Under the pieces are notes generated by a model. The model was not told the origin of the DNA. It did no database searches and saw only the letters and a program-made list of their open reading frames with translations. The position numbers were made by a program, and so were the translations under genes. This document shows, in pieces, positions 37,440 to 45,807 of a stretch of DNA of 64,000 bases (the stretch's first letter is position 1; every line of letters starts with the position of its first letter). Source of the DNA: Rhodoplanes tepidamans (lineage in GTDB: Bacteria > Pseudomonadota > Alphaproteobacteria > Rhizobiales > Xanthobacteraceae); NCBI RefSeq assembly GCF_030813915.1, contig NZ_JAUSUJ010000001.1, positions 496,001 to 560,000 on the forward strand, written 5' to 3'.

Positions 37440-38972
37440 ATGACTGACGCCGCACCGGCCCTGCCGGCCACCGTCCCGGTCGCCGTGATCGGCGCCGGGA
37501 CCATGGGCAGCGGCATCGCGCTCGTCGCCGCCCGGGCCGGGCATCCGGTGCTGCTCCACGACGCCGCGCCCGGCGCGATCCAGCGCGGCCTCGACGGTCT
37601 GCGCCGCGACCTCGACCGCCTCGTCGACAAGGGCAGGCTCGCGGCCGCCGAGCGCGACGCCCAGCTCGGCCGCATCACGGCGATGCCGCGCCTCGACGAC
37701 ATCGGCCCGGCCGGCCTCGTCATCGAGGCGATCGTCGAGGACTTCTCGGTCAAGCGCGACCTGTTCCGGCGCGTCGAGGCCGCGGTGGCGCCCGACGCGA
37801 TCCTCTCGACCAACACCTCGTCGCTGTCGGTGACGGCGCTCGCCGCCGTGCTCGACCGGCCGGAGCGCTTTCTCGGCGTGCACTTCTTCAACCCGGCCCC
37901 GATCCTGCCGCTGGTCGAGATCGTCAGCGGGCACGTCACGGCGCCGGCCGTCGCCGCCACCGCCTTCGCGACCTGCCGGGCCTGGGGCAAGACGCCGGTG
38001 CATTGCCGCTCGACGCCCGGCTTCATCGTCAACCGCGTGGCGCGGCCGTTCTACGGCGAGACGCTGCGGCTGATCGCCGAAGGGGCCGCGACGCCGGCGA
38101 CGCTCGACGCCATCCTGCGCGAGGCCGGCGGCTTCCGCATGGGACCGTGCGAGCTGATGGACCTGATCGGCCACGACGTGAACTACGCCGTGACCCGCAC
38201 CGTGTGGGAGCTGCTGTTCCAGGATCCGCGCTACAAGCCGTCGCTGGTCCAGAAGGAGCTGGTCGAGGCCGGCCAGCTCGGCCGCAAGACCGGCCGCGGC
38301 TTCTACGACTACGCCAAGGGCGCGCCGCCGCCCGCGCCGGACGACGCGCCGGCGGGGCCGCGGCCGACCAGCGTCGTGATCGAGGGCGACCTCGGTCCGG
38401 CCGCGGCGCTCCCGGCCCTCGCCGAGGCGGCCGGGCTGACGGTGACGCGGCGCGACGGGCCGGGCCTGCTTCGCATCGACGGCGTCGCGCTCGCGCTCAC
38501 CGACGGGCGCAGCGCCACGGCGCGCTTCGCCGCCGACGGCGGCCCGGAGATCCTGTTCGACCTCGCGCTCGACTACGCGACGGCCGGGCGCATCGCGATC
38601 GCCGCGGCCGACCAGGCGCCGGCCGGCGCGTGCGCCACGGCGGCGGGCTTCTTCCAGGCGCTCGGCAAGACCGTGTCGGTGCTCGACGACGCGCCCGGCC
38701 TCGCCGTGATGCGCACCGTCGCCATGCTGGTCAACGAGGCGGCCGACGCCGCGCATCAGCGGGTCGGCAGCGTCGCCGACATCGACCTGTCCATGCTCAA
38801 GGGCGTCAATTATCCGCGCGGGCCGCTCGCCTGGTGCGACACGCTCGGCGCCGCCCGGATCACCGCCGTCATCGACGCGCTCGCCGCGGCCTACGGCGAG
38901 GACCGCTATCGCACGGCGCCGCTGCTGCGCCGCCACGCCCTCACCGGGCGTCCCTTCCATCCGTCGAACTGA
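37440..38972 (+). CDS. 3-hydroxyacyl-CoA dehydrogenase (PaaH-like)
   Basis: 510 residues. The NAD-binding domain has VIGAGTMGSGIALVAARAGH (residues ~15-35), the catalytic His in GVHFFNPAPI, and the Glu-containing EAIVEDFSVKR. The first C-terminal 3HCDH domain is STPGFIVNRVARPFYGE through GRGFYDYAKG. A second C-terminal domain follows at ~400-510 (DAPGLAVMRTVAMLVNEAADA). This two-domain layout matches PaaH of phenylacetate and related pathways (acyl-CoA beta-oxidation). RBS CGGAG lies before the ATG at 37440. It follows the amidohydrolase gene by 23 bases. The operon is aromatic-acid-like, although other Paa enzymes are absent. Confidence 0.9.
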   Translation: MTDAAPALPATVPVAVIGAGTMGSGIALVAARAGHPVLLHDAAPGAIQRGLDGLRRDLDRLVDKGRLAAAERDAQLGRITAMPRLDDIGPAGLVIEAIVEDFSVKRDLFRRVEAAVAPDAILSTNTSSLSVTALAAVLDRPERFLGVHFFNPAPILPLVEIVSGHVTAPAVAATAFATCRAWGKTPVHCRSTPGFIVNRVARPFYGETLRLIAEGAATPATLDAILREAGGFRMGPCELMDLIGHDVNYAVTRTVWELLFQDPRYKPSLVQKELVEAGQLGRKTGRGFYDYAKGAPPPAPDDAPAGPRPTSVVIEGDLGPAAALPALAEAAGLTVTRRDGPGLLRIDGVALALTDGRSATARFAADGGPEILFDLALDYATAGRIAIAAADQAPAGACATAAGFFQALGKTVSVLDDAPGLAVMRTVAMLVNEAADAAHQRVGSVADIDLSMLKGVNYPRGPLAWCDTLGAARITAVIDALAAAYGEDRYRTAPLLRRHALTGRPFHPSN

Positions 38973-38987
38973 TCCGGACACGATGCC

Positions 38988-39779
38988 ATGACGAACTCCT
39001 CGGCCGCCAAGCCGCCGGTGACGATCACGCGGCGCGAAGACCGCGTCGCGATCGTCACCATCGACCGGCCCGAGCGCCGCAACGCCCTCAACCTCGAGGT
39101 GAAGGGGCTGATCGCCGGCGCGATCGAGACGCTCGCGGCCGACGACTCGGTGCAGGTGATCGTGCTCACCGGAGCGGGCGGCTGCTTCGTCGCCGGGACC
39201 GACATCGCCGAGATGGTCGCGATGACGCCGCAGACGCATGTCGCGCAGCGGACCGGGCACGTGTTCGACGTGCTGCGCCACTGCCCGAAGATCCTGATCG
39301 CCGCGGTCGAGGGCTATGCGCTCGGCGGCGGCTGCGAGCTCGCGCTGTGCTGCGACATGATCGTCGCCGGCGAGGATGCGGCGTTCGGCCAGCCGGAGAT
39401 CCGGGTCGGCATCATGCCGGGCGCCGGCGGCTCGCAGCGGCTGATCCGCGCCATCGGGAAGTACCGGGCCATGAAGCTGATGCTGACCGGCGAGGCCGTG
39501 AAGGCGCCAGAGGCGCTCGCCATGGGCATGATCACCGAGGTGGTGGCGAAGGGCGGGGCGCTCGACCGCGCGCTCGCGCTCGCCCGGACCGTCACCACGA
39601 TGCCGCCGCTCGCCGTGCGCGCCGTCAAGGAGGTCGTCGGGCTCGGCCAGGACGTGCCGCTGGAGACGGCGCTGGCGCTGGAGCGCAAGGCTTTCGTGAT
39701 GCTGTTCGACAGCGCAGACCAGACCGAAGGCATGACGGCCTTCCTGGAGAAGCGCAAGCCGGTGTACCAGGGCCGGTGA
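38988..39779 (+). CDS. Enoyl-CoA hydratase/isomerase
   Basis: 263 residues of the crotonase family, which hydrates or isomerises enoyl-CoA esters. Features: VAIVTIDRPERRNALNLEV, oxyanion-hole GGCFVAGTDIAEM, and catalytic-site GYALGGGCELALCCD followed by AAFGQPEIRVGIMPGAGGSQRL, with both glutamates of hydratases present. The FL-EKR-P-YQGR tail is usual. It partners with the preceding hydroxyacyl-CoA dehydrogenase in a beta-oxidation-like step. The gap upstream is 15 bases. Confidence 0.92.
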   Translation: MTNSSAAKPPVTITRREDRVAIVTIDRPERRNALNLEVKGLIAGAIETLAADDSVQVIVLTGAGGCFVAGTDIAEMVAMTPQTHVAQRTGHVFDVLRHCPKILIAAVEGYALGGGCELALCCDMIVAGEDAAFGQPEIRVGIMPGAGGSQRLIRAIGKYRAMKLMLTGEAVKAPEALAMGMITEVVAKGGALDRALALARTVTTMPPLAVRAVKEVVGLGQDVPLETALALERKAFVMLFDSADQTEGMTAFLEKRKPVYQGR

Positions 39780-39848
39780 ATCCGCGGGCGATGAGTCCGC
39801 GGCGCGGCCCGCCGGCCGTCCGCCCGCGGAGCGCCATCGGAGGTTGCC

Positions 39849-40778
39849 TTGCCTGATCACCAGCTCCTGGTTCTCGGTTACATTCCGCCCGACCTGCGGG
39901 CCGCGCTGACGGAGCGGTTCGCGCTGGTCGAGCTCGACCGCTCGCGGGCGGAGCCGTGGACCGGGTTCGACATCGCCGTCACCACCGGAATCGTCGGCGC
40001 CGGTGCGCGCGAGTTCGACGCCTGCCCGGATCTGCGGCTCGTGGTCAGCCAGGGCATCGGGCTGGAGACCATCGATCTCGCCGAGGCGCGGCGGCGCGGC
40101 ATCGCGGTCGCCCACACGCCGGACGAGATCGCCGAGGACGTCGGCGACGCCGCCATCGCGATGATCTACGCCGTGCTGCGCGGCACGCTGCGCGCCGACG
40201 CCTTCGTGCGCCAGGGCCGCTGGGGTGGGGAGCGCATCGCCGCGACGCGCCGCGTCGCCGGCCGGACGGTCGGCGTCGTCGGCCTCGGCCGCATCGGACG
40301 CCACGTCGCCGACCGGGCGCAGGCGATCGGCATGCGCGTGCTCTATCACGCGCGCAGCCGCAAGGACGCGCCGTACGAGCACGTGGCGGACGTCGTCACG
40401 CTGGCGGCGCGCAGCGACGTGCTCGTTCTCGCCTGCCCGGGCGGCGAGGAGACCCGGCATCTGGTCGACGCGGCCGTGCTCGACGCGCTGGGGCCGGACG
40501 GCGTGCTGGTCAACGTCGCGCGTGGCTCCGTCGTCGACGAGCCGGCGCTGCTGGAGGCGCTGGACGCCGGCCGCATCTACGGCGCGGCGCTCGACGTCTT
40601 CGCGACCGAGCCGGCGATCGACCCGCGCTTCCTCGCGCTCGACAACGTCGTCCTGTCGCCGCACTCGGCCTCGATCACCCGCGAGACGCGCGCCGCGATC
40701 ATCGCCCGCGTGATCCACGACATCGACGCCTACCGGACGGGGCGCCCGTTCTTCGACGCGGCTCGGGCGGAGGGATGA
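39849..40778 (+). CDS. D-isomer-specific 2-hydroxyacid dehydrogenase
   Basis: 309 residues. The NAD(P) motif is GVVGLGRIGRHVADRAQAIG. Catalytic Arg in VNVARGSVVDE, Glu in FATEPAI and His in LSPHSASI are all present, as in glyoxylate/hydroxypyruvate reductases. The usual substrate class is a 2-hydroxy- or 2-oxo-acid. The TTG at 39849 is 5 bases after GGAGG. It is the last gene of the plus operon, 69 bases after the hydratase. Confidence 0.9.
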   Translation: MPDHQLLVLGYIPPDLRAALTERFALVELDRSRAEPWTGFDIAVTTGIVGAGAREFDACPDLRLVVSQGIGLETIDLAEARRRGIAVAHTPDEIAEDVGDAAIAMIYAVLRGTLRADAFVRQGRWGGERIAATRRVAGRTVGVVGLGRIGRHVADRAQAIGMRVLYHARSRKDAPYEHVADVVTLAARSDVLVLACPGGEETRHLVDAAVLDALGPDGVLVNVARGSVVDEPALLEALDAGRIYGAALDVFATEPAIDPRFLALDNVVLSPHSASITRETRAAIIARVIHDIDAYRTGRPFFDAARAEG

Positions 40779-40800
40779 TACTGGCGCCCTGGTGCTCGAC

Positions 40801-41047
40801 CCGTCATCCTGAGGTGGGCGGGGGGGGCCGGGCCCGCCCGGGGGGGGGGGGGGGGGGCGGGCGCGGCGGGGGGGGGGGCCCCGCCGGGGGGGGGGGCGGC
40901 GCCCCCCCCCCCCCCCCCCCGCCCCCCGCCGCGCGGGGGGGGCCCCTTCGCGGGGCGGGGGGGGGGTGTCTGCGGGGGCGCGGGCGCCGCCCCCCCCCCC
41001 CCCGCCGGGGGGGGCCCCCCCCCCCCCCCCCCACCTCAGGGTGACGG
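40801..41047. repeat. Hairpin repeat ends flanking a G/C homopolymer tract
   Basis: The left arm (CGTCATCCTGAGGTGGG, about 40801-40818) and the right arm (CCCACCTCAGGGTGACGG, 41030-41047) match with one mismatch. They resemble dispersed alphaproteobacterial repeats. Between them lie about 210 bases of nearly pure G and C runs, including uninterrupted runs of more than 15. This is not credible natural code and is probably low-quality sequence in a stable hairpin. Confidence 0.75.
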
Positions 41048-41075
41048 CGAGAGGCAAGGTCAGCGGCGGTTGTCG

Positions 41076-41756
41076 TCACCCGTCCTTGCGGGGCTCCTTC
41101 TCCCCTCCGGCCCAGCCTTCGCCGCCCGGGGGACGCTGCAGCATCGGGCGCTCGAAGATCTCGCCGAGCGCCGCGTAGAACGGTCCGCCGAGCCGCGCGA
41201 TCGGCCGCATCGCGACGCCGTCCACCCGCCGCCCGTCGTAGATGTCCGGCGACAGGTGGAAGGCGACCACCTCGCCGATGTAGAGCGTGTTGATGCCGCG
41301 CCCGAGCACCACCACCTGGTCGAGCCGGCATTCCATCTGCACGGGCGACAGCGCGATGCGCGGCGGCGCGACCTTGCTGCTCGGCAGCAGCGGGATGCCG
41401 AGCGCCTCCACCTCGCTGATCTCGGGCGGGAAGTTCTGCCCGGTGCGATGCATCAGCTCCATGGTCGCCTCGGTCGCGACGTTGACGACGAACTCGCGGC
41501 TCTCCGTGATGTTGCGGGCCGTGTCCTTGATCGTCCCGACCGGCGTGCCGGGACGCAGCGCGATGTTCACGGCGAGCATCGGCGGCGTGGTGGCGACGTA
41601 GTTGTAGGAGCTGAACGGCGCCGCGTTGACGAGGCCGTTCCGATCCACGCTGGTGATCCAGGCGACCGGCCGGGGCACGACGCAGCCGACGATGAGCCGG
41701 TACGCCGCCTCGGTGTCGAGGCTCTGGCTGTCGATGGTGACGAAGTCGTCGGACAT
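41076..41756 (-). CDS. Flavin reductase-like (FMN-binding split barrel) protein
   Basis: 226 residues. Features: AAYRLIVGCVVPRPVAWITSVDRNGLVNAAPFSSYNYVATTPPMLAVNI (FMN-binding), DTARNITESREFVVNVATEAT, and a C-terminal GEVVAFHLSPDIYDG. Similar proteins supply reduced FMN to monooxygenases or act as unspecified flavin-dependent enzymes. No monooxygenase is in the block. It is the last gene of the long minus-strand run and its 3' end borders the doubtful repeat region. Confidence 0.88.
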   Translation of the reverse strand: MSDDFVTIDSQSLDTEAAYRLIVGCVVPRPVAWITSVDRNGLVNAAPFSSYNYVATTPPMLAVNIALRPGTPVGTIKDTARNITESREFVVNVATEATMELMHRTGQNFPPEISEVEALGIPLLPSSKVAPPRIALSPVQMECRLDQVVVLGRGINTLYIGEVVAFHLSPDIYDGRRVDGVAMRPIARLGGPFYAALGEIFERPMLQRPPGGEGWAGGEKEPRKDG

Positions 41757-41842
41757 GTCGGGTGCTCCGGCCGGCGGCGTTGGCCGGCGTGTGTCGGGTC
41801 GGCGTGTGTCGGGTCGGGGTGTCGCGAATCAGGGGGTTCGGG

Positions 41843-42808
41843 TCAGCGCGTCTTGATGCCGGCCGTGTCGATCAGGCGGGCCATCCGCTCGGCGTCGCGC
41901 CTCAGGTAGGCCGCGAAGGCGTCGCCGTCCAGGTAGAACACCTCGCTCCCCTGGCTGACGATCCTGCCGCGCACCGCCGGGTCGGCCATGACGGCGGCGA
42001 GCGTGCGGCGGAGCTTGTCGAGCACCGGCCCGGGCGTCTTCGCCGGCGCCGAGAGGCCGTACCAGGTGCCGATGTCGAAGCCGGCGAGGCCGAGCTCGTC
42101 CAGGGTCGGCACGTTCGGCAGCAGGTCGGCCCGCTTCGGGATCGTCACCGCCAGCGCCCGCAGGGCGCCGGACTGGATGTGCTGGAGCAGCGGCGGTGCG
42201 TTGAGGAAGCCGAGATCCATCTGGCCGGAGACCAGATCCGTGGTCGCCGGCGCGACGCCCGTGTAGGGGACGTGGACCATGCGGGTCCCGGTCGTCTGCA
42301 TGAACAGCTCCGCGGCGAGATGCGGCTGGCTGCCGATGCCCACCGAGGCGAAGTTCAGCGCGTTCGGGTGCGCCTTGGCCCAGGCGATCAGCTCCGGCAC
42401 GCTCTTCACCGGCAGCGAGGACCGCACCACCAGCACGTTCGGCACGTTGGCCAGCATGGCGATCGGCGCGAAGTCGGCGAGGCCGTCATACGCCGTCTTG
42501 GAGAGGCGCGGCATGATCGCGTGGGCGGTCGCGGTCGAGAGATAGAGCGTGTGGCCGTCCGGCTCCGCATGGGCGACGAAGCTCGCCCCGATGGTCGTGC
42601 CGGCCCCCGGCTTGTTGACGACGATGACCTCCTTGCCGAGCCGCTCGGCCATCGCGGCGGCGACCGTCCGGGCGAGCAGATCGGCCGAGCCGCCGGCCGC
42701 GTAGGGATTGATCAGCTGGATGGTGGTCCGCGGAAACTCCTGTGCCTGCGCCGTGCCGATCAGGGTCGCGGCGGTGAGCAGCCCGGCGAGCAGCCCGGTC
42801 CTCGTCAT
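41843..42808 (-). CDS. Tripartite tricarboxylate transporter-type binding protein (first)
   Basis: TctC/Bug-family periplasmic binding protein of 321 residues. Signal peptide MTRTGLLAGLLTAATLIGTAQA. Then EFPRTTIQLINPYAAGGSADLLARTVA, VVNKPGAGTTIGASFVA, FASVGIGSQPHLAAELF and ALAVTIPKRADLLPNVPTLDELG, all family signatures. These proteins bind carboxylates, amides or aromatic acids. No TctA/TctB membrane subunits lie in the window, so uptake through another permease is likely. The start at 42808 opens the signal peptide. Confidence 0.92.
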   Translation of the reverse strand: MTRTGLLAGLLTAATLIGTAQAQEFPRTTIQLINPYAAGGSADLLARTVAAAMAERLGKEVIVVNKPGAGTTIGASFVAHAEPDGHTLYLSTATAHAIMPRLSKTAYDGLADFAPIAMLANVPNVLVVRSSLPVKSVPELIAWAKAHPNALNFASVGIGSQPHLAAELFMQTTGTRMVHVPYTGVAPATTDLVSGQMDLGFLNAPPLLQHIQSGALRALAVTIPKRADLLPNVPTLDELGLAGFDIGTWYGLSAPAKTPGPVLDKLRRTLAAVMADPAVRGRIVSQGSEVFYLDGDAFAAYLRRDAERMARLIDTAGIKTR

Positions 42809-42934
42809 GGTGTTCTCCCTTGGTCTCGTTGTGGTTGAGAGGGCGTCTGCCCTTCGGGTGGTCGATCTTCGAATCCTGTTCAGGACGGTGTCGGCATCGC
42901 TGCCGCGCCCCGGGACGGGCCTCGTGTCCCGGGC

Positions 42935-43023
42935 GCGGCGTGCCGCGACCCGGGACCCAGGGCGGCCGGCGAGGCGGTCGAGGATGCCTCGCCGTGCCGC
43001 CCCTGGGCCCCGGCTCTGCGGCG
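42935..43023. repeat. Imperfect hairpin repeat between two TctC genes
   Basis: Arms GCGGCGTGCCGCGACC through CCCAGGGCGGC (42935-42966) and GCCGCCCCTGGGCCCCGG (42995 onwards) pair with a few mismatches. The 313-base gap 42809-43121 holds nothing else I can support. It may be a dispersed repeat of the same general kind as those at 12259 and 60113. Confidence 0.5.
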
Positions 43024-43121
43024 CATCGGGTCTCCGACCTGCTGCGCCTCGTCCGGGGCACGTGGCCGAGGGACGGGGGCGCCGCTTCGTCGCTCGGCGT
43101 GCGCCTCCGCCCATGGCGGAC

Positions 43122-44108
43122 TCACTCGATCCGGATGCCGGCCGTCTCGATCACGGCCTTCCACTTGGCGGTCTCGCCGGCCATGAAGGCGGCGAGGCTC
43201 TCCGGCGTGCCGCCGGTCGGCACCGCGCCGAGGTCGCGGATGCGCTGCGCCAGCTCCGGCTCCTTCAGGGCGGCGTCGACCTCGGCATTGATGCGGGCGA
43301 CGATCGCCCGCGGCGTGCCGGCCGGTGCCAGGAAGGCGAGCCAGCTCCCCATCTCGATGTCGGGAATGCCGGCCTCGGCGTTGTCGGGGACGTTCGGGAT
43401 CGACGCCGCCCGGCCCCTGCCGGTGACGGCGAGCGCCCGCACGGTTCCCGAGGTGATGAAGCTCATCAGGCCCGGCACCGTGTCGATGGTGAAGTCGAGG
43501 TTGCCGGCGAGCAGATCCTGGAGCATCGGCGCACTGCCGCGATACGGCACGTGCGTCCCGGCGATGCCGGTGCTCGACACGAAGACGGTGCCGCCGAGAT
43601 GACCGGTCGAGCCGACGCCCGCGCTGCCGAAGGTGGCGCCGTGCGGCGCCGCCTTCATCTCGGCGACGAACGCCTTCACGGTCGTCGCCTTCACCTTCGG
43701 GCCCACCACCAGCACGCTCGGGAAGTAGGCGATCGAGACCACCGGCGTGAACGCCTTCGCGGTGTCGAACGGCATCTTGCGGTACATGAACTGGTTCATC
43801 ACCGCGGGGCCGGGGGTCGCCATCAGCAGCGTGTAGCCGTCGGGCTGGGCGCGGGCGACCGCCGCGGCGCCGAGATTGCCGGCGCTGCCGGCCGTGTTCT
43901 CGACGACCACCGGCTGGCCGAGCCGGACCTGGAGGCGTGCCGCGACCAGGCGGGCGACCACGTCGGTCGATCCGCCCGCCGCGTAGGGAACCACGATGCG
44001 CACCGGCGACTCCGGCCACGCCGCCGCCGCGGCGCCGCCGGGCCATGCCGTGCCGAGGACGCACGCCGCCACGGCGGCGAGAGCCAGGCTGTTCCATCCT
44101 GTTCGCAT
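43122..44108 (-). CDS. Tripartite tricarboxylate transporter-type binding protein (second)
   Basis: 328 residues. Signal peptide MRTGWNSLALAAVAACVLGTAWPGGAAA. Features: SPVRIVVPYAAGGSTDVVARLVAARLQ, VVVENTAGSAGNLGAAAVARAQPDGYTLL, GTHVPYRGSAPMLQDLLAGNLDF and SGTVRALAVTGRGRAASIPNVPDNAEAG, the standard TctC pattern. It differs clearly from the first copy, so the two probably bind different ligands. It is transcribed with the alpha/beta-hydrolase gene upstream (100 bases). Confidence 0.92.
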   Translation of the reverse strand: MRTGWNSLALAAVAACVLGTAWPGGAAAAAWPESPVRIVVPYAAGGSTDVVARLVAARLQVRLGQPVVVENTAGSAGNLGAAAVARAQPDGYTLLMATPGPAVMNQFMYRKMPFDTAKAFTPVVSIAYFPSVLVVGPKVKATTVKAFVAEMKAAPHGATFGSAGVGSTGHLGGTVFVSSTGIAGTHVPYRGSAPMLQDLLAGNLDFTIDTVPGLMSFITSGTVRALAVTGRGRAASIPNVPDNAEAGIPDIEMGSWLAFLAPAGTPRAIVARINAEVDAALKEPELAQRIRDLGAVPTGGTPESLAAFMAGETAKWKAVIETAGIRIE

Positions 44109-44208
44109 GATCAGCTCCTGTGAGGATCGGCGCCCCGCCGGACCGACGCGTGGCGTCGGCCCGGGCGGCGCACGGCGGACGCGGCCGCGGGGCGCGCGGC
44201 CGCCCGGA

Positions 44209-45057
44209 TCACGGCAGCGTGGCGATCCAGGCCGCGAGCGCGTCGACCACCGCCTGCGGCTGCTCGGGAATGAGCGCGTGACTGGCGTTCGGGATCACGG
44301 CGACGGTGACGCGGGCCCCGAACTCGTCCTTCATCTCGTTGCGCTTGGCCGCCGGCTTGAACGGGTCCTGCTCGGCCTGCAGGTCGAGCAGCGGCGCCGT
44401 GCCGCCCGACCACCACTCGCTCTGCTTGACCGCGGCGGCGGCGGCGCGCTGGGCGTCGCGCACCTGCGGGTGCCAGCCGTCGAGCCAGACGCGCGGGTCG
44501 TTGCCGGGGGCGAAGAAGCCGAACCGCAGCGCGGCGAGCCGCTCCTCCTCCGGCAGCGACGGATTGCCCGCCTTGGTCACCGCGACCGAGAGCTCCGGCG
44601 CGTACTGCTTGGCGGCCGCCGCGGCGATGACGACACCGCGGACCAGGGCAGGGTGGTCGACGGCGGTCATCCGCGCGACCCAGTTGCCGTAGGCGTGACC
44701 GACCACGACGGCACGGCCGCCGCCCAGCGTCTCGATCACGGTCGCGACGTCGCGGGCGAAGTCGTGCAGCGAGACGCCGGTCATCGGCCCCTTGCTGCGG
44801 CCGATGCCGCGCGGCTGCGGCCGCAGCACCCGGAAGCCCTTCGCGGCGAGCCCCTCGGCCACGGCGTCGTAATCCTCCGAGTCGCGGGCGAGCGACGGCA
44901 GCAGCACCACGGCGGGGCCGTTGCCGTCGACGATCACGTCGATCTCGACGTCGCCGTGGCGGACGATCTCGCGGCGGCGGTCGGCGGCCGTCGCGGCCGT
45001 GACCAGCACGGCCAGGGCGACGGTCAGCGTCCCCAAAGTCAGAACCAGGTGCTTCAT
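44209..45057 (-). CDS. Exported alpha/beta-hydrolase fold protein lacking the usual Ser nucleophile
   Basis: 282 residues. Signal peptide MKHLVLTLGTLTVALAVLVTAATA. Hydrolase fold features are AVVLLPSLARDSEDYDAVAEGLAAKG, PRGIGRSKGPM, VVVGHAYGNWVARMTA and a late Asn-Ala-Ser-His (NASHALIPEQP). The nucleophile elbow reads Gly-His-Ala-Tyr-Gly, where a Ser (or Asp/Cys) is expected in place of Ala. It is either a non-hydrolytic or unusual member of the family. It lies between the fumarase beta gene and the second TctC gene. Confidence 0.82.
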   Translation of the reverse strand: MKHLVLTLGTLTVALAVLVTAATAADRRREIVRHGDVEIDVIVDGNGPAVVLLPSLARDSEDYDAVAEGLAAKGFRVLRPQPRGIGRSKGPMTGVSLHDFARDVATVIETLGGGRAVVVGHAYGNWVARMTAVDHPALVRGVVIAAAAAKQYAPELSVAVTKAGNPSLPEEERLAALRFGFFAPGNDPRVWLDGWHPQVRDAQRAAAAAVKQSEWWSGGTAPLLDLQAEQDPFKPAAKRNEMKDEFGARVTVAVIPNASHALIPEQPQAVVDALAAWIATLP

Positions 45058-45171
45058 CGGTCGGGCTCCTCTCCTTGTCGGGCTCGCCTGCATGGCGCGA
45101 GCCCTCGTTGACGGTTCGGTCGGTCGATCGCGGACCGGCGGCGAGGGGCCGCCGGTCGGGCGCGGGCCGGG

Positions 45172-45798
45172 TCAGCCCATCCGGCGCCCCCGTTCCGCGT
45201 CGAGCGCTCTCGCGATCTCGGGCAGGCGGGCCTCGGCGGTGCGCGAGCACTGCTCGAAGATGCTGTCGCCGTGACTGTCGATGCCGACGACGAGCGGCCC
45301 GAGATCCGCGACCCGCAGCCTGACCAGCCGGTAATGCGAGATGAGGTCGTCCCAGGCGACGGCGACCACGGACACGATCGCGTCGCTCAGCAGGGCGCAG
45401 CCGCCGCCCAGGAAGGACAGGTACACGCAGCCGACCTCCTTCATCGCCTCGGTCGACGCCATGGCGAGGCCGCCCTTGCCGCCGACCATCCGCAGCCGAT
45501 AGTGGCGGATGAGTCCCGGCATCAGGCTGTCGAAGCGGGTGCTGGTGGTCGGGTTCATGTAGAGGACCTCGAAGCGGCCCTCCGTCTCCCGGCTGTAGCT
45601 GCCGAGGTGGAAGAGGGTGTCCCCGGTGATGTCGATCGGGAGCGGCCGCCCGGCCTCCATGTATTCGACGATGCGGCGATGGGTCGGCAGGCCCGCCGTG
45701 ATGGTGATGTCGCCGTTCAGCGTCACCAGGTCGCCGGCCCGCAGGGTCCGGACGCTCGCTTCCGTCAACGGCAGCACGAGAGGCTTGATGTCCGGCAT
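45172..45798 (-). CDS. Fumarate/tartrate dehydratase, beta subunit (class I)
   Basis: 208 residues matching the C-terminal domain of class I fumarases or TtdB. Features: LVTLNGDITITAGLPTHRRIVEYMEAGR, RFEVLYMNPTTSTRFDSLMPGLIRHYRLRMVGGKGG and VYLSFLGGGCALLSDAIVSVVAVAWDDL. It pairs with the alpha subunit gene 9 bases upstream. Together they form an oxygen-sensitive [4Fe-4S] hydro-lyase acting on fumarate, tartrate or a related hydroxy-dicarboxylate. Confidence 0.93.
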   Translation of the reverse strand: MPDIKPLVLPLTEASVRTLRAGDLVTLNGDITITAGLPTHRRIVEYMEAGRPLPIDITGDTLFHLGSYSRETEGRFEVLYMNPTTSTRFDSLMPGLIRHYRLRMVGGKGGLAMASTEAMKEVGCVYLSFLGGGCALLSDAIVSVVAVAWDDLISHYRLVRLRVADLGPLVVGIDSHGDSIFEQCSRTAEARLPEIARALDAERGRRMG

Positions 45799-45807
45799 GG
45801 CGTGCCC

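Noticed and set aside
40801-41047. Low-complexity tract as a real gene or regulatory feature
   Set aside because: Homopolymer content is implausible and is best explained by a sequencing problem.
37386-41057. Very long antisense open frame (over 1200 codons) across the catabolic operon
   Set aside because: Composition is Arg/Gly/Ala/Asp-rich without domains, it opposes well-supported genes, and it runs into the homopolymer tract. It is typical of GC-rich shadow frames.
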